Source of the DNA: Calothrix membranacea FACHB-236
Lineage (GTDB): Bacteria; Cyanobacteriota; Cyanobacteriia; Cyanobacteriales; Nostocaceae
DNA: 64,000 nucleotides
NCBI RefSeq assembly: GCF_014696315.1
Contig: NZ_JACJPX010000019.1
Location: forward strand, 1 to 64,000
Direction of reading: 5' to 3'
Both the position numbers and the translations under genes were made by a program. How positions within the stretch are numbered: the stretch's first letter is position 1; the number at the start of each line of letters is the position of its first letter. The notes under the pieces are model-generated. The model was not told where the DNA came from and ran no database searches. It saw only the letters and a program-made list of their open reading frames with translations. Positions 9,945 through 19,800 of the stretch are shown here, in pieces.

Positions 9945-11423
9945 TTATTCTTGCACCCAAACTGATACTGAGCCACCTAAGCAACGGAATTCAGCCCAAC
10001 CCGAATCATTGGTGTATACAGGTTCTTTGATGTGTTCTGTTAAATCGATGAATTTAGTATTAGGCTTACCAACTTCCATCCATTTATGACCTTCTGGGCC
10101 ATCACTCATAATTACAGCCATTGCTTTGGGATGCTCTTCATCACCTAAACGTGTCCAGCCAATCGTGTTCCAATGGTCAAAATAGCTGTATTGTGGCCCA
10201 TAAGCATAATGCTGACGTGCATAAAGTAACTTATCAAGAATCCAACGGTGAGAGGGCATAAAAATCTTGTAGCGATTGCCATCTCTTCCCCAATCTTCAT
10301 ATTCTGCGCCGTAGTAATCAGCATGAAATACGCAAGGATAACCTTCTTCTCGGAGCAAAATAATGGCGTATGCTAGCGGTTTAAACCAAGGTTCAACTAC
10401 AGATTCTAAGGCTTGCAAAGGTTGAGAGTCATGATTCTCAACAAAGGTGACAGCATGGCTTGGACGTTGTTGCATCATTGTGCCATCTAAAATCCGCCGC
10501 AGATCATAATTGCCTCCAGATTTGCTGGCTTGATGGAAGTTGTAATGTAGTGGTACGTCAAAAACTGACATCTTACCACCAACCTGATCAACATACCAAA
10601 GCAGAGTATTTATATCGTTATACCAATACTCTCCGACAACAAATAAATCTTTTCCAGCATGGCGTTCTAGTTCATCTATCCATTGGGGAAAGAACCATGA
10701 GGAAATATGTTTGATAGCATCCAAACGAAAACCATCTACCTTTGTGGTGTCAAGATACCATTTACCCCAGTAAGTGATTTCACCACGTACCCAATCGTCT
10801 TGGAAATCTAGATCGCTACCCATCAAGTAGGCAAAGCTGCCTTTTTCCAAGGCTACGTAGTCATCAAATTTTTTCCCTTCTAGTAAATAAATCGTGCTGC
10901 GATCGCCTTGGTTATATTCGTTATAATCAACAGCATCAAAATGCCACCAGTGCCACTCAAAGTTAGAGTATTTGCCTTTTCTGCCAGGGAAATTGTAATG
11001 AGAGTAGGTCTTGATTTCCTGCAACCCACCTTTAGGATTGAGGCGATCGTCTTGAGAAAAAGGCGTGGCTTTTGGTGTTTCTGTATGATCGCCACCCATT
11101 TTATGATTTAAAACTGCGTCTGCATAAACTTGCAAGCCATGTGTGTGCAGAGATGTAACCGCATCAAGATATTGCTGACGTGTACCGTATTTTGTCCTTA
11201 CTGAGCCTTTTTGATCGAATTCACCTAAATCAAATAAGTCGTAAACACCGTATCCCACATCATATGCACCAGCAAATCCTTTATACGCGGGTGGTAACCA
11301 TAAGGCTGTAAAACCTGCTTCTGCTAATTCTGGCGCTGAAGCTTCAACTTTGCTCCACAAGTTCCCATCATTAGGGATGTACCAGTGGAAATATTGCATC
11401 ATTGTGCCGTTAATCTTTGCCAT
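9945..11423 (-). CDS. Cytoplasmic alpha-amylase (GH13)
   Basis: 492 residues, no signal peptide, so it should act in the cytosol on glycogen or maltodextrins (alpha-1,4 glucan endohydrolysis). The start, GTMMQYFHWYIPNDGNLW, and overall length match the bacterial liquefying/cytoplasmic amylase group (GH13 subfamily 5). The four conserved regions are present: DAVLNH (about 102), GFRLDAIKHI with nucleophile Asp near 235, FVVGEYW with acid/base Glu near 265, and FVENHDSQP with stabiliser Asp near 332. It is monocistronic, with a terminator hairpin 72 nt beyond the stop. Confidence 0.93.
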   Translation of the reverse strand: MAKINGTMMQYFHWYIPNDGNLWSKVEASAPELAEAGFTALWLPPAYKGFAGAYDVGYGVYDLFDLGEFDQKGSVRTKYGTRQQYLDAVTSLHTHGLQVYADAVLNHKMGGDHTETPKATPFSQDDRLNPKGGLQEIKTYSHYNFPGRKGKYSNFEWHWWHFDAVDYNEYNQGDRSTIYLLEGKKFDDYVALEKGSFAYLMGSDLDFQDDWVRGEITYWGKWYLDTTKVDGFRLDAIKHISSWFFPQWIDELERHAGKDLFVVGEYWYNDINTLLWYVDQVGGKMSVFDVPLHYNFHQASKSGGNYDLRRILDGTMMQQRPSHAVTFVENHDSQPLQALESVVEPWFKPLAYAIILLREEGYPCVFHADYYGAEYEDWGRDGNRYKIFMPSHRWILDKLLYARQHYAYGPQYSYFDHWNTIGWTRLGDEEHPKAMAVIMSDGPEGHKWMEVGKPNTKFIDLTEHIKEPVYTNDSGWAEFRCLGGSVSVWVQE

Positions 11424-11688
11424 ATCTTGTTCTGCTAGTCAATATCAGCTTTGAACAAAGATACAGTAGAGATTGGTAAAAATTCGGAATTTTGGTGGCA
11501 ATTTTGCGCTGATAATCTAAAGAAATAATTAAGAAATGGATATTCGCTCGGTAAACTTGCATAGTAGCGAGGGTTTGAGCGATTTTAAGAGATGCGTTAC
11601 GCTATCGCTAACGCATCCTACGTGAATTTCAAAAATCAAATATGAATTTTATAAGATTAAGAAATATACGGTTGGGATAAATTTAAAT

Positions 11689-12009
11689 ATGTCCAAGAGA
11701 GAAAGGAGATTTAAAGCAGTTAAGTCTCTTGATAATGTAGAAATCATTATTCAGGAACCATGTCAGGTGCGTTGGGCAGATATGGAAGGCGATAATGATG
11801 TGCGAAAATGTCACTATTGTCAATTAAATGTTTATAACTTTTTAAGCAAGTCTCCTCAAGAAATTATTAATTTAATTAATCTTCATGAAGGCAAACTTTG
11901 CGCTCAGTTTTTTGCCCGTGCTGATGGGACGATGACAATGGAATCTTGCCAAGAGAAACAAGATGTTGAGATGGTGAGAGGTAACATTCAGGTAAGGAGT
12001 GAAGAATAA
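11689..12009 (+). CDS. Small Cys-containing protein of unknown function
   Basis: 106 residues. The pattern EPCQVRWADMEGDNDVRKC, then HYCQLNVYNF, then EGKLCAQFFARADGTMTMES and a final Cys is a recurrent bacterial module (PC..W..M.G...R.C..C...VYN...GrLC.rf.rRaDGT....C). Five cysteines and the CHYC pair suggest metal or disulfide chemistry; no function is established to my knowledge. There is no signal peptide. The gene stands alone. Confidence 0.7.
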   Translation: MSKRERRFKAVKSLDNVEIIIQEPCQVRWADMEGDNDVRKCHYCQLNVYNFLSKSPQEIINLINLHEGKLCAQFFARADGTMTMESCQEKQDVEMVRGNIQVRSEE

Positions 12010-12251
12010 TATTGCCATCCTATTTCAATTTTGAAAAATATCGGTTTTGGCTGTTGAATCTTACGGTTTCGATAGTTGCTTTCCGACGCAAGACGATAGA
12101 AACGCGCTATCTCACTGTTGACTGTCAACTGTTAATAGTCAACAAACATGTATGTAATATTTGACAAATCATTTAGGATTGCCATAAAAATTTTGCTTTT
12201 ATCTTTATCAGTAATTGATGTCAGCGATTCAACCTGATTCGTATATAATTT

Positions 12252-12761
12252 ATGATTGAAATCAACCTCTTATCAAAAGAAACTCTGGCAGCCGCTATTG
12301 ATTTAGCAAATAAAGTATTTCCATATCAAAGATGGAGGGAAAAGGCAAGCTGGATTTTTAAATTGAGTTTGATGCATGGTTATTTACCAAAGTTATTATT
12401 GGAATTTTTAGGTATTAGTTGGTGTCGTTATTGGGTAGCAGTTAATTCACAAGCAGATGTTTTAGGTATTACCGGACTATATACCCAGCGTGGAGATGCA
12501 GAAACTTACTGGCTAGGTTGGACTTGCGTTAATCCTGAAGCGAGAGGACAGGGAATTGGTGCTAAATTAGTTGATTTTGCGATTAATCAAGCCAAGAATG
12601 CAGGGGCTAACAATCTCAAACTTTATACTTCAGACCTTCCAAGTAATGCGATCGCACGTCAGTTATACGAACGCCGAGGATTTGAATTAGTTCAGCAGGT
12701 TCCTCAACAGCTTCAACAAAATACTTTTAATCTTCTTTATTACCAACTCCCATTAAAATAG
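12252..12761 (+). CDS. GNAT-family N-acetyltransferase
   Basis: 169 residues. The acetyl-CoA binding loop is visible as VNPEARGQGIGAKLVDFAI (Q/RxxGxG/A type), preceded by strand residues ADVLGITGLYT and followed by LYTSDLPSNAIARQLYERRG, the usual beta5-alpha4 segment. The acceptor (small molecule or protein N-terminus) is not predictable. It lies alone between short spacers; the 12010-12251 gap has no recognisable gene. Confidence 0.85.
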   Translation: MIEINLLSKETLAAAIDLANKVFPYQRWREKASWIFKLSLMHGYLPKLLLEFLGISWCRYWVAVNSQADVLGITGLYTQRGDAETYWLGWTCVNPEARGQGIGAKLVDFAINQAKNAGANNLKLYTSDLPSNAIARQLYERRGFELVQQVPQQLQQNTFNLLYYQLPLK

Positions 12762-12915
12762 CCGACATTGCTTCCATATAGAGATCAGATCTAGGAAAAG
12801 TGGCCGAGAGAGCGATCGCATGACTAATGTATTTTAGTCCAGATGCGATCGCCTGTGTATTGAAAATCACGCACACGTAATTTATGCTGGCTAAATTAAG
12901 AGAAAATTAAAGGAC

Positions 12916-12940
12916 AATCAGCTTAACGATATAGCTGATT
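12916..12940 (-). terminator. Candidate hairpin at the end of the coiled-coil protein gene
   Basis: AATCAGCT/AGCTGATT with a 9-nt loop, 8 bp past the stop of the minus-strand gene at 12948. It has only a weak downstream U run, so it is a tentative call. Confidence 0.35.
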
Positions 12941-12947
12941 CCAATTT

Positions 12948-13955
12948 TTAAGGACAAGCAGCATTAGGATTAGGTGTGTTGATGGAATTGTCTTGTAATG
13001 ATAAATAAAATTCTTGTGTCTGTGGAAAAGACTTATGTGCATTAGTGTAATTTTTTACTGTATCTAAATACGATTGCGCTTGTCGTAAATATTTCTGTGC
13101 TTCGTATTTCCATTTTTTAGCTTCCTTTAGAGAATTTCTTTCCTCTGCAAGTCGCTGTTTCTCTTCAGCTTGCTGCTGCTGCTGTTCAGCAAGCCGCTGC
13201 TTTGTCTCAAAACAAATTTGTTTATTTTCTGCTGTTTGCTGGTTTGCAGATAACCCGACTGCTTGCAATGAAATATTATTGTTTATCCTATTAAAATTTG
13301 CTTGGTTGAAGCTATCGCTGAATGTTGGTAAATAATATTCTGAAAAATTAGGAATTTGTACTAGTTTGGTATCTGTTGATGGCTTTGGAGCTATTTGTTT
13401 ACCTTCTTTGGTATCAAATGAAGTACAAGGGTTGAATAAATATACTCCTAAAAGAGTCACTGTTACTCCTAAAATTGCTGATATTATATTGATATTTGAC
13501 TGTTTGCATAAATAAGTTTTTTTAGGCTGATGAGGGTCTCTCTGCAAGGGTAGAACCACTATTTTATCGGAATTATTCAGATAGCTACTCTCTTTTAAAT
13601 CATCAGCTTGATTGCTATGATTTAAATTGCTATTTTGAGCATCGATTGGTTCATGTATTCTTAATTGAATCACCATCTCTTGCTCAACACGGTCAATAGA
13701 TTTGCTAAGAATGGTGTCATATACCGCTAATTCCAAAATTTGCTCAAGCCGCCTTTGCTGTGCTTGTGAGGGTTCGCAAATAGTTATTAATCTCCGGTAT
13801 TCTTCAATTATTTTTTTAAGATATTCATTAGTTAGGCTATAAGCATCACTGGTAATTGCTACGGATTTACAATGAAGCAGTCTATGCAACCAATTATTAA
13901 GATGTTTATAACTTATCTTATTGCTTTGAGAATTTGCAAAAAGGTTATTTTTCAT
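12948..13955 (-). CDS. Membrane-anchored Gln-rich coiled-coil protein, unknown
   Basis: 335 residues, family not recognised. The N-terminal 120 residues are helical and charged (HLNNWLHRLLH, then a long helix with RRLEQILELAVYD) and probably cytoplasmic. A single membrane helix follows (ISAILGVTVTLLGVYLF, about 150-175). The distal part is polar, with a Glu/Gln/Lys coiled coil (KQRLAEQQQQQAEEKQRLAE, about 245-290). Composition is AT-rich. It is divergent from a sigma-70-like gene across about 400 bp, a layout often seen for a regulator and its membrane partner; that link is only inference. Confidence 0.6.
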   Translation of the reverse strand: MKNNLFANSQSNKISYKHLNNWLHRLLHCKSVAITSDAYSLTNEYLKKIIEEYRRLITICEPSQAQQRRLEQILELAVYDTILSKSIDRVEQEMVIQLRIHEPIDAQNSNLNHSNQADDLKESSYLNNSDKIVVLPLQRDPHQPKKTYLCKQSNINIISAILGVTVTLLGVYLFNPCTSFDTKEGKQIAPKPSTDTKLVQIPNFSEYYLPTFSDSFNQANFNRINNNISLQAVGLSANQQTAENKQICFETKQRLAEQQQQQAEEKQRLAEERNSLKEAKKWKYEAQKYLRQAQSYLDTVKNYTNAHKSFPQTQEFYLSLQDNSINTPNPNAACP

Positions 13956-14226
13956 TATTAATATTCTCCTATTGATTGAGGAACTCGTTTACATAGTAAA
14001 TAGGAACCTTGGAGTACAACTCAAGGTAAAGGTGAGGTAGATCAACCTGATTTTTCTAAACCATCTCATATGTCTTTAGATAGATAGTGCTGATTTGAGA
14101 CAAAGTGTGACATGGATTATAGAAAATCAATTTAAAAAAATGAAAATAATTGCAAATATTACTTAGCCATATATTGTATAAAAAAAACTTAGCTGTAAAG
14201 ATAAAAAAATCAATAATGTATTCAAT

Positions 14227-14349
14227 GTGACAGTTCATAAACTGGTTAAGTCAATATTGAGTCACGTTTCGTCAAGCAACAATACTAATACTTCAGAAAG
14301 AGGTCGCAAACAGGAGTTAGTGAGAAGTTTGACCCATATTTTTTCCTAA
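14227..14349 (+). CDS. Possible short ORF resembling the N-terminus of the next gene
   Basis: A GTG-started frame of 40 codons ending 13 nt before the sigma-like gene. Its segment SILSHVSSSNNTNTSERG resembles KILLSRILSSTSTTEGG near the start of the downstream protein, at both DNA and protein level. No strong ribosome-binding site is visible. It may be a leader peptide, a duplicated and truncated gene start, or an upstream extension left by a frameshift. Confidence 0.3.
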   Translation: MTVHKLVKSILSHVSSSNNTNTSERGRKQELVRSLTHIFS

Positions 14350-14362
14350 TCAAGAAAAATAA

Positions 14363-15055
14363 ATGGGAAAAACGTCTTACAGCAGTACCGTTAGCAAAAT
14401 TCTGCTGAGTCGCATCTTGTCAAGCACAAGTACTACTGAAGGTGGGAGTCAAACGAATAAGTCAAATTTAGAACAAATTCTTTGCTTGGAGGAAAATTTA
14501 GATATTATGATGAACGCAAGAAATAGAGAATGCTATGCAGAAGTCACCGAAATATTGCAATCCAAGAAACTCAAAGATTACATAAAACTGCGGCTATACA
14601 TCCTGAAAATGAATAGTATCCTCTATGAAGAAGACGTGATTAATTATGCGGCTCTTTGTTTAGTTGAGACATTGCGCTCAGGAAAAAAAGTTCCTTATCC
14701 GATTGCTTGGGCTAAGGTAGTTAGCCAACGCTACATCAGCAGCCAGTATGACAAAGCTAAAAGTAGTGAGGCGACTGATGCAGATAAATTAGAATATTGG
14801 GCTAACTGTCGAGCCGAGGATAAGATGCCATGTGATGAGACAGAAGAAATTCGTAAAAAAATTAAGCTACTAAGACCAAGGAATCAAAGATTGTTGATTT
14901 GGAGATTTTTTAAGCATCTTTCCTGGGATAAAATTGCTGAATTACTAACCCAAGAAGAAGGCATAAAAATTAGCACTGTGACTGCCCGTAAACGGGGTGC
15001 AAGGGCGCTAGATGAATTGAGAAGTAAATATATGGATGAGTCAAAAATTTTATAA
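14363..15055 (+). CDS. Sigma-70-like regulator
   Basis: 230 residues. After a Ser/Thr-rich head, residues about 85-135 resemble sigma region 2 (EEDVINYAALCLVETLRSG, then WAKVVSQRYIS). Residues about 165-222 resemble region 4: LRPRNQRLLIWRFFKHLSWD, then IAELLTQEEGIKISTVTARK and RGARALDELR, a helix-turn-helix with a longer than usual turn. It could be a divergent extracytoplasmic-type sigma factor or a related DNA-binding regulator. The divergent gene upstream encodes a membrane-spanning coiled-coil protein that might be its partner. A 58-residue membrane-type ORF lies 200 bp downstream on the same strand. Confidence 0.65.
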   Translation: MGKTSYSSTVSKILLSRILSSTSTTEGGSQTNKSNLEQILCLEENLDIMMNARNRECYAEVTEILQSKKLKDYIKLRLYILKMNSILYEEDVINYAALCLVETLRSGKKVPYPIAWAKVVSQRYISSQYDKAKSSEATDADKLEYWANCRAEDKMPCDETEEIRKKIKLLRPRNQRLLIWRFFKHLSWDKIAELLTQEEGIKISTVTARKRGARALDELRSKYMDESKIL

Positions 15056-15099
15056 ATGCTCCATGTAAGCAATATTGATAATATATCTATATATTTCTC

Positions 15100-15124
15100 C
15101 CTCCTAAATCAAAATAGGAGGTTT
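15100..15124 (+). terminator. Candidate terminator after sigma-like gene
   Basis: CCTCCTA-AATCAAAA-TAGGAGG stem-loop followed by TTT, 45 nt after the stop. The U run is short, so confidence is moderate. Confidence 0.45.
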
Positions 15125-15258
15125 CGTAATCAGTATGTTTAGTAAATAAATTTAAATAACAATAATTTAAGTCAAGAATTCTTAACATTTAAATAAGTCA
15201 CTATTTGAGAAAGCCAGCCACTAATTAATTAGTAGATAACTCAAAATAGGAGAAATTT

Positions 15259-15435
15259 ATGAACAATAATAAGCTGAAAGATATCGTTTTAGCCGGAGTT
15301 ATCTCAACTCTCGTAGGTGGTTCATTAGTGCTGGCGATTATTGATGAAAACTACCGCTCTACCTTTATAGATTTAGCCAAAGTAGGAGTGGGTGGCTATA
15401 TTGGGTTAACAATTCCCAAGTCGCAATATAAGTAA
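15259..15435 (+). CDS. Small hydrophobic protein, 58 aa, unknown
   Basis: ATG 15259 is preceded by AGGAG 6 nt upstream. The protein has a hydrophobic segment (DIVLAGVISTLVGGSLVLAI) and a second, Gly-rich one near the end (VGVGGYIGLTI), with two or three polar residues at each end. Phage-holin-like or small membrane-protein architecture is possible; no family is recognised. It sits between the sigma-like gene and a hybrid kinase on the opposite strand. Confidence 0.6.
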   Translation: MNNNKLKDIVLAGVISTLVGGSLVLAIIDENYRSTFIDLAKVGVGGYIGLTIPKSQYK

Positions 15436-15454
15436 TATCAATTCAAAAAATGTT

Positions 15455-15533
15455 TGCGACACATCAATATATTCTAGAGGGCATGGCAGTGCCATGCCCC
15501 TACAGTCTGTCGCATTCTTTTGTGAAATTGCTA
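15455..15533 (+). repeat. R1 palindromic repeat copy
   Basis: Starts TGCGACACATCAATATATTC and carries GGGCATGGCAGTGCCATGCCC, a perfect 10-bp-arm palindrome, then TGTCGCATTCTTTT. It is the cleanest copy of the family described at 43-120. Confidence 0.75.
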
Positions 15534-15586
15534 TAAGTAGCTTGGTATTAAAAATTATGAAAATCTGCCATGCCCCACGCCTATTT

Positions 15587-16708
15587 TCAAGACAAAGGTA
15601 AAGCAATATGTACCGTTGTTTCCTGTTGATAAATACTGGAAATTGAGAATTGCCCACCAAAAATCTTGACGATTTTTTTCACTAGTTTTAAACCCATGCC
15701 TATGCCTTGTTGTTCATAGGTTTTGCGTTCAAATTGCATGAAAGCACCGATTTTGGAAATCTGTTCTGCTGTCATCCCTCTGCCTAAATCATGGATATAG
15801 AGATTCAGCATTTCTTTGTCTACTTGAGTGCTAATTTTAATGGCTGTGCCAGTTTGGGAGAATTTGAGGGCATTATCGACTAATTCATGGAGGATAATTT
15901 CTAGATATTGCTCTGAGATGGATACCTCAGCTTCCTCAATTGCAAATATTAAATCTTCACTGCGATGAAAAATTTGGGCATGAGATTGCAAAGCTGTTGC
16001 GATCGCATCCTGAGAAAAGCGAGTTGATTGTGGTTCGATGTTTTGCGGCTGCTGTGCTAATAACTCTAGTTCTAAATAAATCAGGAATTGTTTAGTTAAT
16101 TTTTCTAAGTTACGGGCGGATTGATCTGCCAAGCTTAAAAATTCACGGATTTCGGCAAGATTCATGTTCTCAAAATCATCCATCAGCAATCTGACGATGC
16201 CAACAATACCATTGAGTGGTGTATTCAGTTCGTGGGGTAAAGCAGCAGCTAAGTTACGGCGCAGTTCATTCAGGGTGCTTTCTAAGACTGTGATGGTATT
16301 GGCTTGGATATGAGATAAATTTTGGATTTTGTCGTACTGTTGCTTAATTCTCAGCATTGCATGAACGCGGGCGCGTAGTTCTACCGCGTTGACGGGTTTG
16401 CTAATAAAGTCTTCCGCACCAGCTTGTAAGCAGCGTGCTAGGTCTTCTTTACCCGTGAGAGCTGTCACCATAATAATAGGGACTGCTTGCCATTGCGACA
16501 TGGCTTTAATTTGTTTACAGACTTCTATACCATCTATTCCCGGCATCATGACATCGAGCAAAATTAGATCTGGCTGAAATAGGTTGAGAGATGCGATCGC
16601 TTCTTGTCCACCAGCCGCATAATGCAGTATGTAATCTTTTTGACTTAAAAATGCTTCAATCACATCAAAGTTATCGGGTTCATCGTCAATGACTAAAATA
16701 GAGGCCAT
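15587..16708 (-). CDS. Response regulator-histidine kinase hybrid (REC-HisKA-HATPase)
   Basis: 373 residues, soluble. An N-terminal receiver (ILVIDDEPDN, phospho-acceptor in PDLILLDVMMPGIDG, Lys in FISKPVNA) is followed by a helical linker, HisKA with His in AALPHELNTPLNGIVG, and HATPase with ALKFSQTGTAI, HDLGRGM and QGIGMGLKLVKKI. The REC-first layout is common for cyanobacterial kinases that take phosphate from another sensor. The same-strand gene upstream (16843-22089) is a very large hybrid kinase ending in a receiver, only 134 bp away, so they may form one relay. Confidence 0.9.
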   Translation of the reverse strand: MASILVIDDEPDNFDVIEAFLSQKDYILHYAAGGQEAIASLNLFQPDLILLDVMMPGIDGIEVCKQIKAMSQWQAVPIIMVTALTGKEDLARCLQAGAEDFISKPVNAVELRARVHAMLRIKQQYDKIQNLSHIQANTITVLESTLNELRRNLAAALPHELNTPLNGIVGIVRLLMDDFENMNLAEIREFLSLADQSARNLEKLTKQFLIYLELELLAQQPQNIEPQSTRFSQDAIATALQSHAQIFHRSEDLIFAIEEAEVSISEQYLEIILHELVDNALKFSQTGTAIKISTQVDKEMLNLYIHDLGRGMTAEQISKIGAFMQFERKTYEQQGIGMGLKLVKKIVKIFGGQFSISSIYQQETTVHIALPLS

Positions 16709-16842
16709 AATAAAAATTCAAAATAAAGACTAACTTGAAAAAGGGCATGGGAAAGACAGATTTTTATACAAAGTAAATAGGCTTGAAACTCTTACGAATC
16801 ACAAATGACAAATAACCAATGACAAATGACAGCCCTACCGCT

Positions 16843-19800
16843 CTACTGACTTAATAGCTGTTGAATAGTGGTAGCTAATTGCTTGAGTTTAACAGGTTTA
16901 CTTAAGTAGTCGTTGGCTCCGGCGGCGATGCAGCGATCGCGATCGCCATTCATGGCTAATGCTGTGAGTGCCACAATCGGAGTATTAACTAAGGCGGAAT
17001 CGAGACGAATCAGTTTGATGGCTTCTAAACCGTCCATAAAGGGCATTTGAATATCCATCAAAATTAAGTCAGGGTGTTGAGTTGTCGCCAATTCGATGGC
17101 TTCTTTACCATTATTTGCTAATAGAATGCGATAGCCTTTGGCTTTGAGATAGCTAGAAACTGTACTGATATTGGCTTCGTTATCTTCAGCTAGCAAAATT
17201 AGGGGCGCAGTTTTATCAAGGTTTGAGGAAACAAATTCTGGAGTAACATCTGGTTGAGTATCTGCGACAACGGGAGCAACTGGGGTATAGGGTAACTCGA
17301 TGGTAAAACAACTACCTACACCTAATTCGCTAGTTAACCCCACGCTACCACCGTGCAGTTCTACAATTCGCTTCACTAATGCTAGCCCCAAGCCTGTACC
17401 AGCGTATTGACGATTTAAGGCGCTATCAATTTGGATGAAAGGCTTAAATAGTTTGTTGATATTTTCTTGGGCGATGCCGATCCCTGTATCTTTCACGGCA
17501 ATCTGCAAAAAATGTTGCCCCAGAGAATTATTAGCGATGTCGAGGGAAATTTTGTTAACTTCTAGGGTAATTCGTCCCTGTTCTGGAGTGAATTTTACCG
17601 CATTGTTAAGTAAGTTAATTAATACTTGACGAATGCGCCGTTCATCTACTAATAGGTTTGGTAAATTTTGCGGAATTTTAGTTTCTAGCTGGATGCGTTT
17701 TTGCAATGCTTGTTGTTTGATAAATGCCAAACTAGATTGACACAAATTTGTTACAGAAATTGCGGTGTAATCAAGCTTAATTTGTCCGGCTTCAATTTTT
17801 GCTACATCCAAAATATCATTGATCAACTCCAGCAAATGAGAGCCGCTGCGTTCAATGGTTTGTAAAGCTTTGAGTTGTTGGGGATTGATGCTGCCAAAAA
17901 TTTCGTCTTGTAGCCCTTCAGTCATACCAAGAATGGCATTGAGGGGGGTACGAAGTTCGTGACTCATGTTAGCTAAAAATTCATCTTTGAGGCGGGTAGC
18001 ACGGGCAAGTTCTTCGTTAGAAAATGCTAGCTGTTGATTGATTTCTGTGAGCTTGGCTTCTGCTTGTTGGCGTTCAGCGAGTTCTTGCTGTAATTGCTCA
18101 AACAGACTCGCTTGCTGAATCGCGATCGCTAACTGGTTGGCAATTTGTTGCAGGATTTGGGCTTCTGAATTTTTCCAGACTCTTCTTTCCTGGCAAGCAT
18201 GAATAACTAAAATTCCCCAAAGCTTATTTGTTGCCCAAGGCGAAACCCAGCGATGATTATGGTCGCGCGCTTCTTGTAAGATGGGCGCTACAATTTTGGA
18301 TTGGATTTGTCCTTCCTGGGAATATTCCACCAAGCAATTCGTCCAAATATCATTCATGACATCGGGGACGATGCGAGGCTTACCTTGCCAGTAGCAATCA
18401 AGGATTTCTTGAGACCAAACTTCGTTTTCCCAGTGGCGATGTTTAAGGCTGACAAATTCAGGAGATACGGCTTCTTCCGCAATTTGACTTCTACCATCCG
18501 CAAACAGCTGAAACACAATGACGCGATCGCACTGCAGCAAATCTTTCACCTGCTGAGTTACCGTTGCTAGAATTTCTTTGAGATCCAAAGACTTGCGAAT
18601 TTGTTCAACAATTGCCCCCAAAGTTTGCTGTCGCCGCAGTTGCAGGGCAATTCTCGCTTCCGCCTGCTGCCGTACCAACAGTTCCGACTGAATTTGCTTG
18701 TAGAGACTGGCTTGTTGAATTGCGATCGCCAACTGGTTAGCAATTTGGCGCAATAATTCGATTTCCCTTGTTGTCCATGAATGAGGTTCATGATTTTGGT
18801 ACATCCCCAACAAACCCCAAAGTGATTCATTCACGAAGATGGGTGTAATTACATAAGCTTTGGCTTGAAACTGCTCTAAAATTTCAATATGGCAAGGCTG
18901 TAAGCCAGCTTGATAAATATCAGTGACTACTAGGGTTTCGTAGTTTTGGAATCGACCACCTTGAGTTTCTTGGAGATAAGTATCTTCCCATACTTTTTTT
19001 ACCTCATCTCCCACAAGTTTTACCCAATCAGCAACCACAGATTCCGCGATAAACTCACCACTCCAATCTGGTTGAAAGCGGTAAAGGGCTACGCGATCTA
19101 CTCCTAATACTTGTCTGACTTCAGTCACTGCTGCATTGATAATCACCTCAATATCTAGAGATTGGCGAATAGTTTGGGTAATATTCCACAGCAACTGTTT
19201 GTGCCTGGCCTGCTGTTGCAGTTGCATCTGTGCTTGTTGGCGTTCTTGCAATGCAGCTTTTTGTTCGCTCATATCCACTACTACACAGATAGTTTGGTCA
19301 TCTGAGCCTGGGATGACTGCTGCTCCCAGCAACACAGGAATCTTGCTGCCATCCTTGCGGTAATATTCTTTTTCCCAAGGATTTATCGCGCCATATTGCT
19401 TCAGATGCTCTATTGCTGAAATATCAGCCGCTACATATTCGGGTGGGGTCATGGCTTTCCAATCAATCACCCCAGCGTTTAATTCTTTTCTGGTGTAGCC
19501 TACCATTTGTAAGAAGCAATCGTTAGCATCGGTAATGTCCCCTTGAAAATTGGCAAAGAGCATCCCAACTACATTGGAATCAAACATTCGCCGGAAGCGG
19601 AGTTCACTATTTTGCAGAGCTATCTCCGCGCGCTTGCGATCGCTAATATCAAAGTTGACCCCTATGATGCTTTGGGGTTTACCCTGAGCATCTCGAACCA
19701 CTACCCCATAGGCTTTGATGTAGTGGATGCTGTCATCCGAATGTACAACCCGAAACTCAGTATTGTATTCTGCTTGACCTAAAATAGCTTGCTGGAGCAG

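Noticed and set aside
14056-14238. 60-residue Phe/Tyr-rich minus ORF
   Set aside because: Composition follows the AT-rich spacer; no ribosome-binding site, no helix pattern beyond chance.
14280-14330. SERGRKQE in the short ORF as a PatS/HetN/PatX-type RGSGR signal
   Set aside because: The pentapeptide RGSGR (or RGTGR) is not present; ERGRK is not equivalent and there is no exported precursor.
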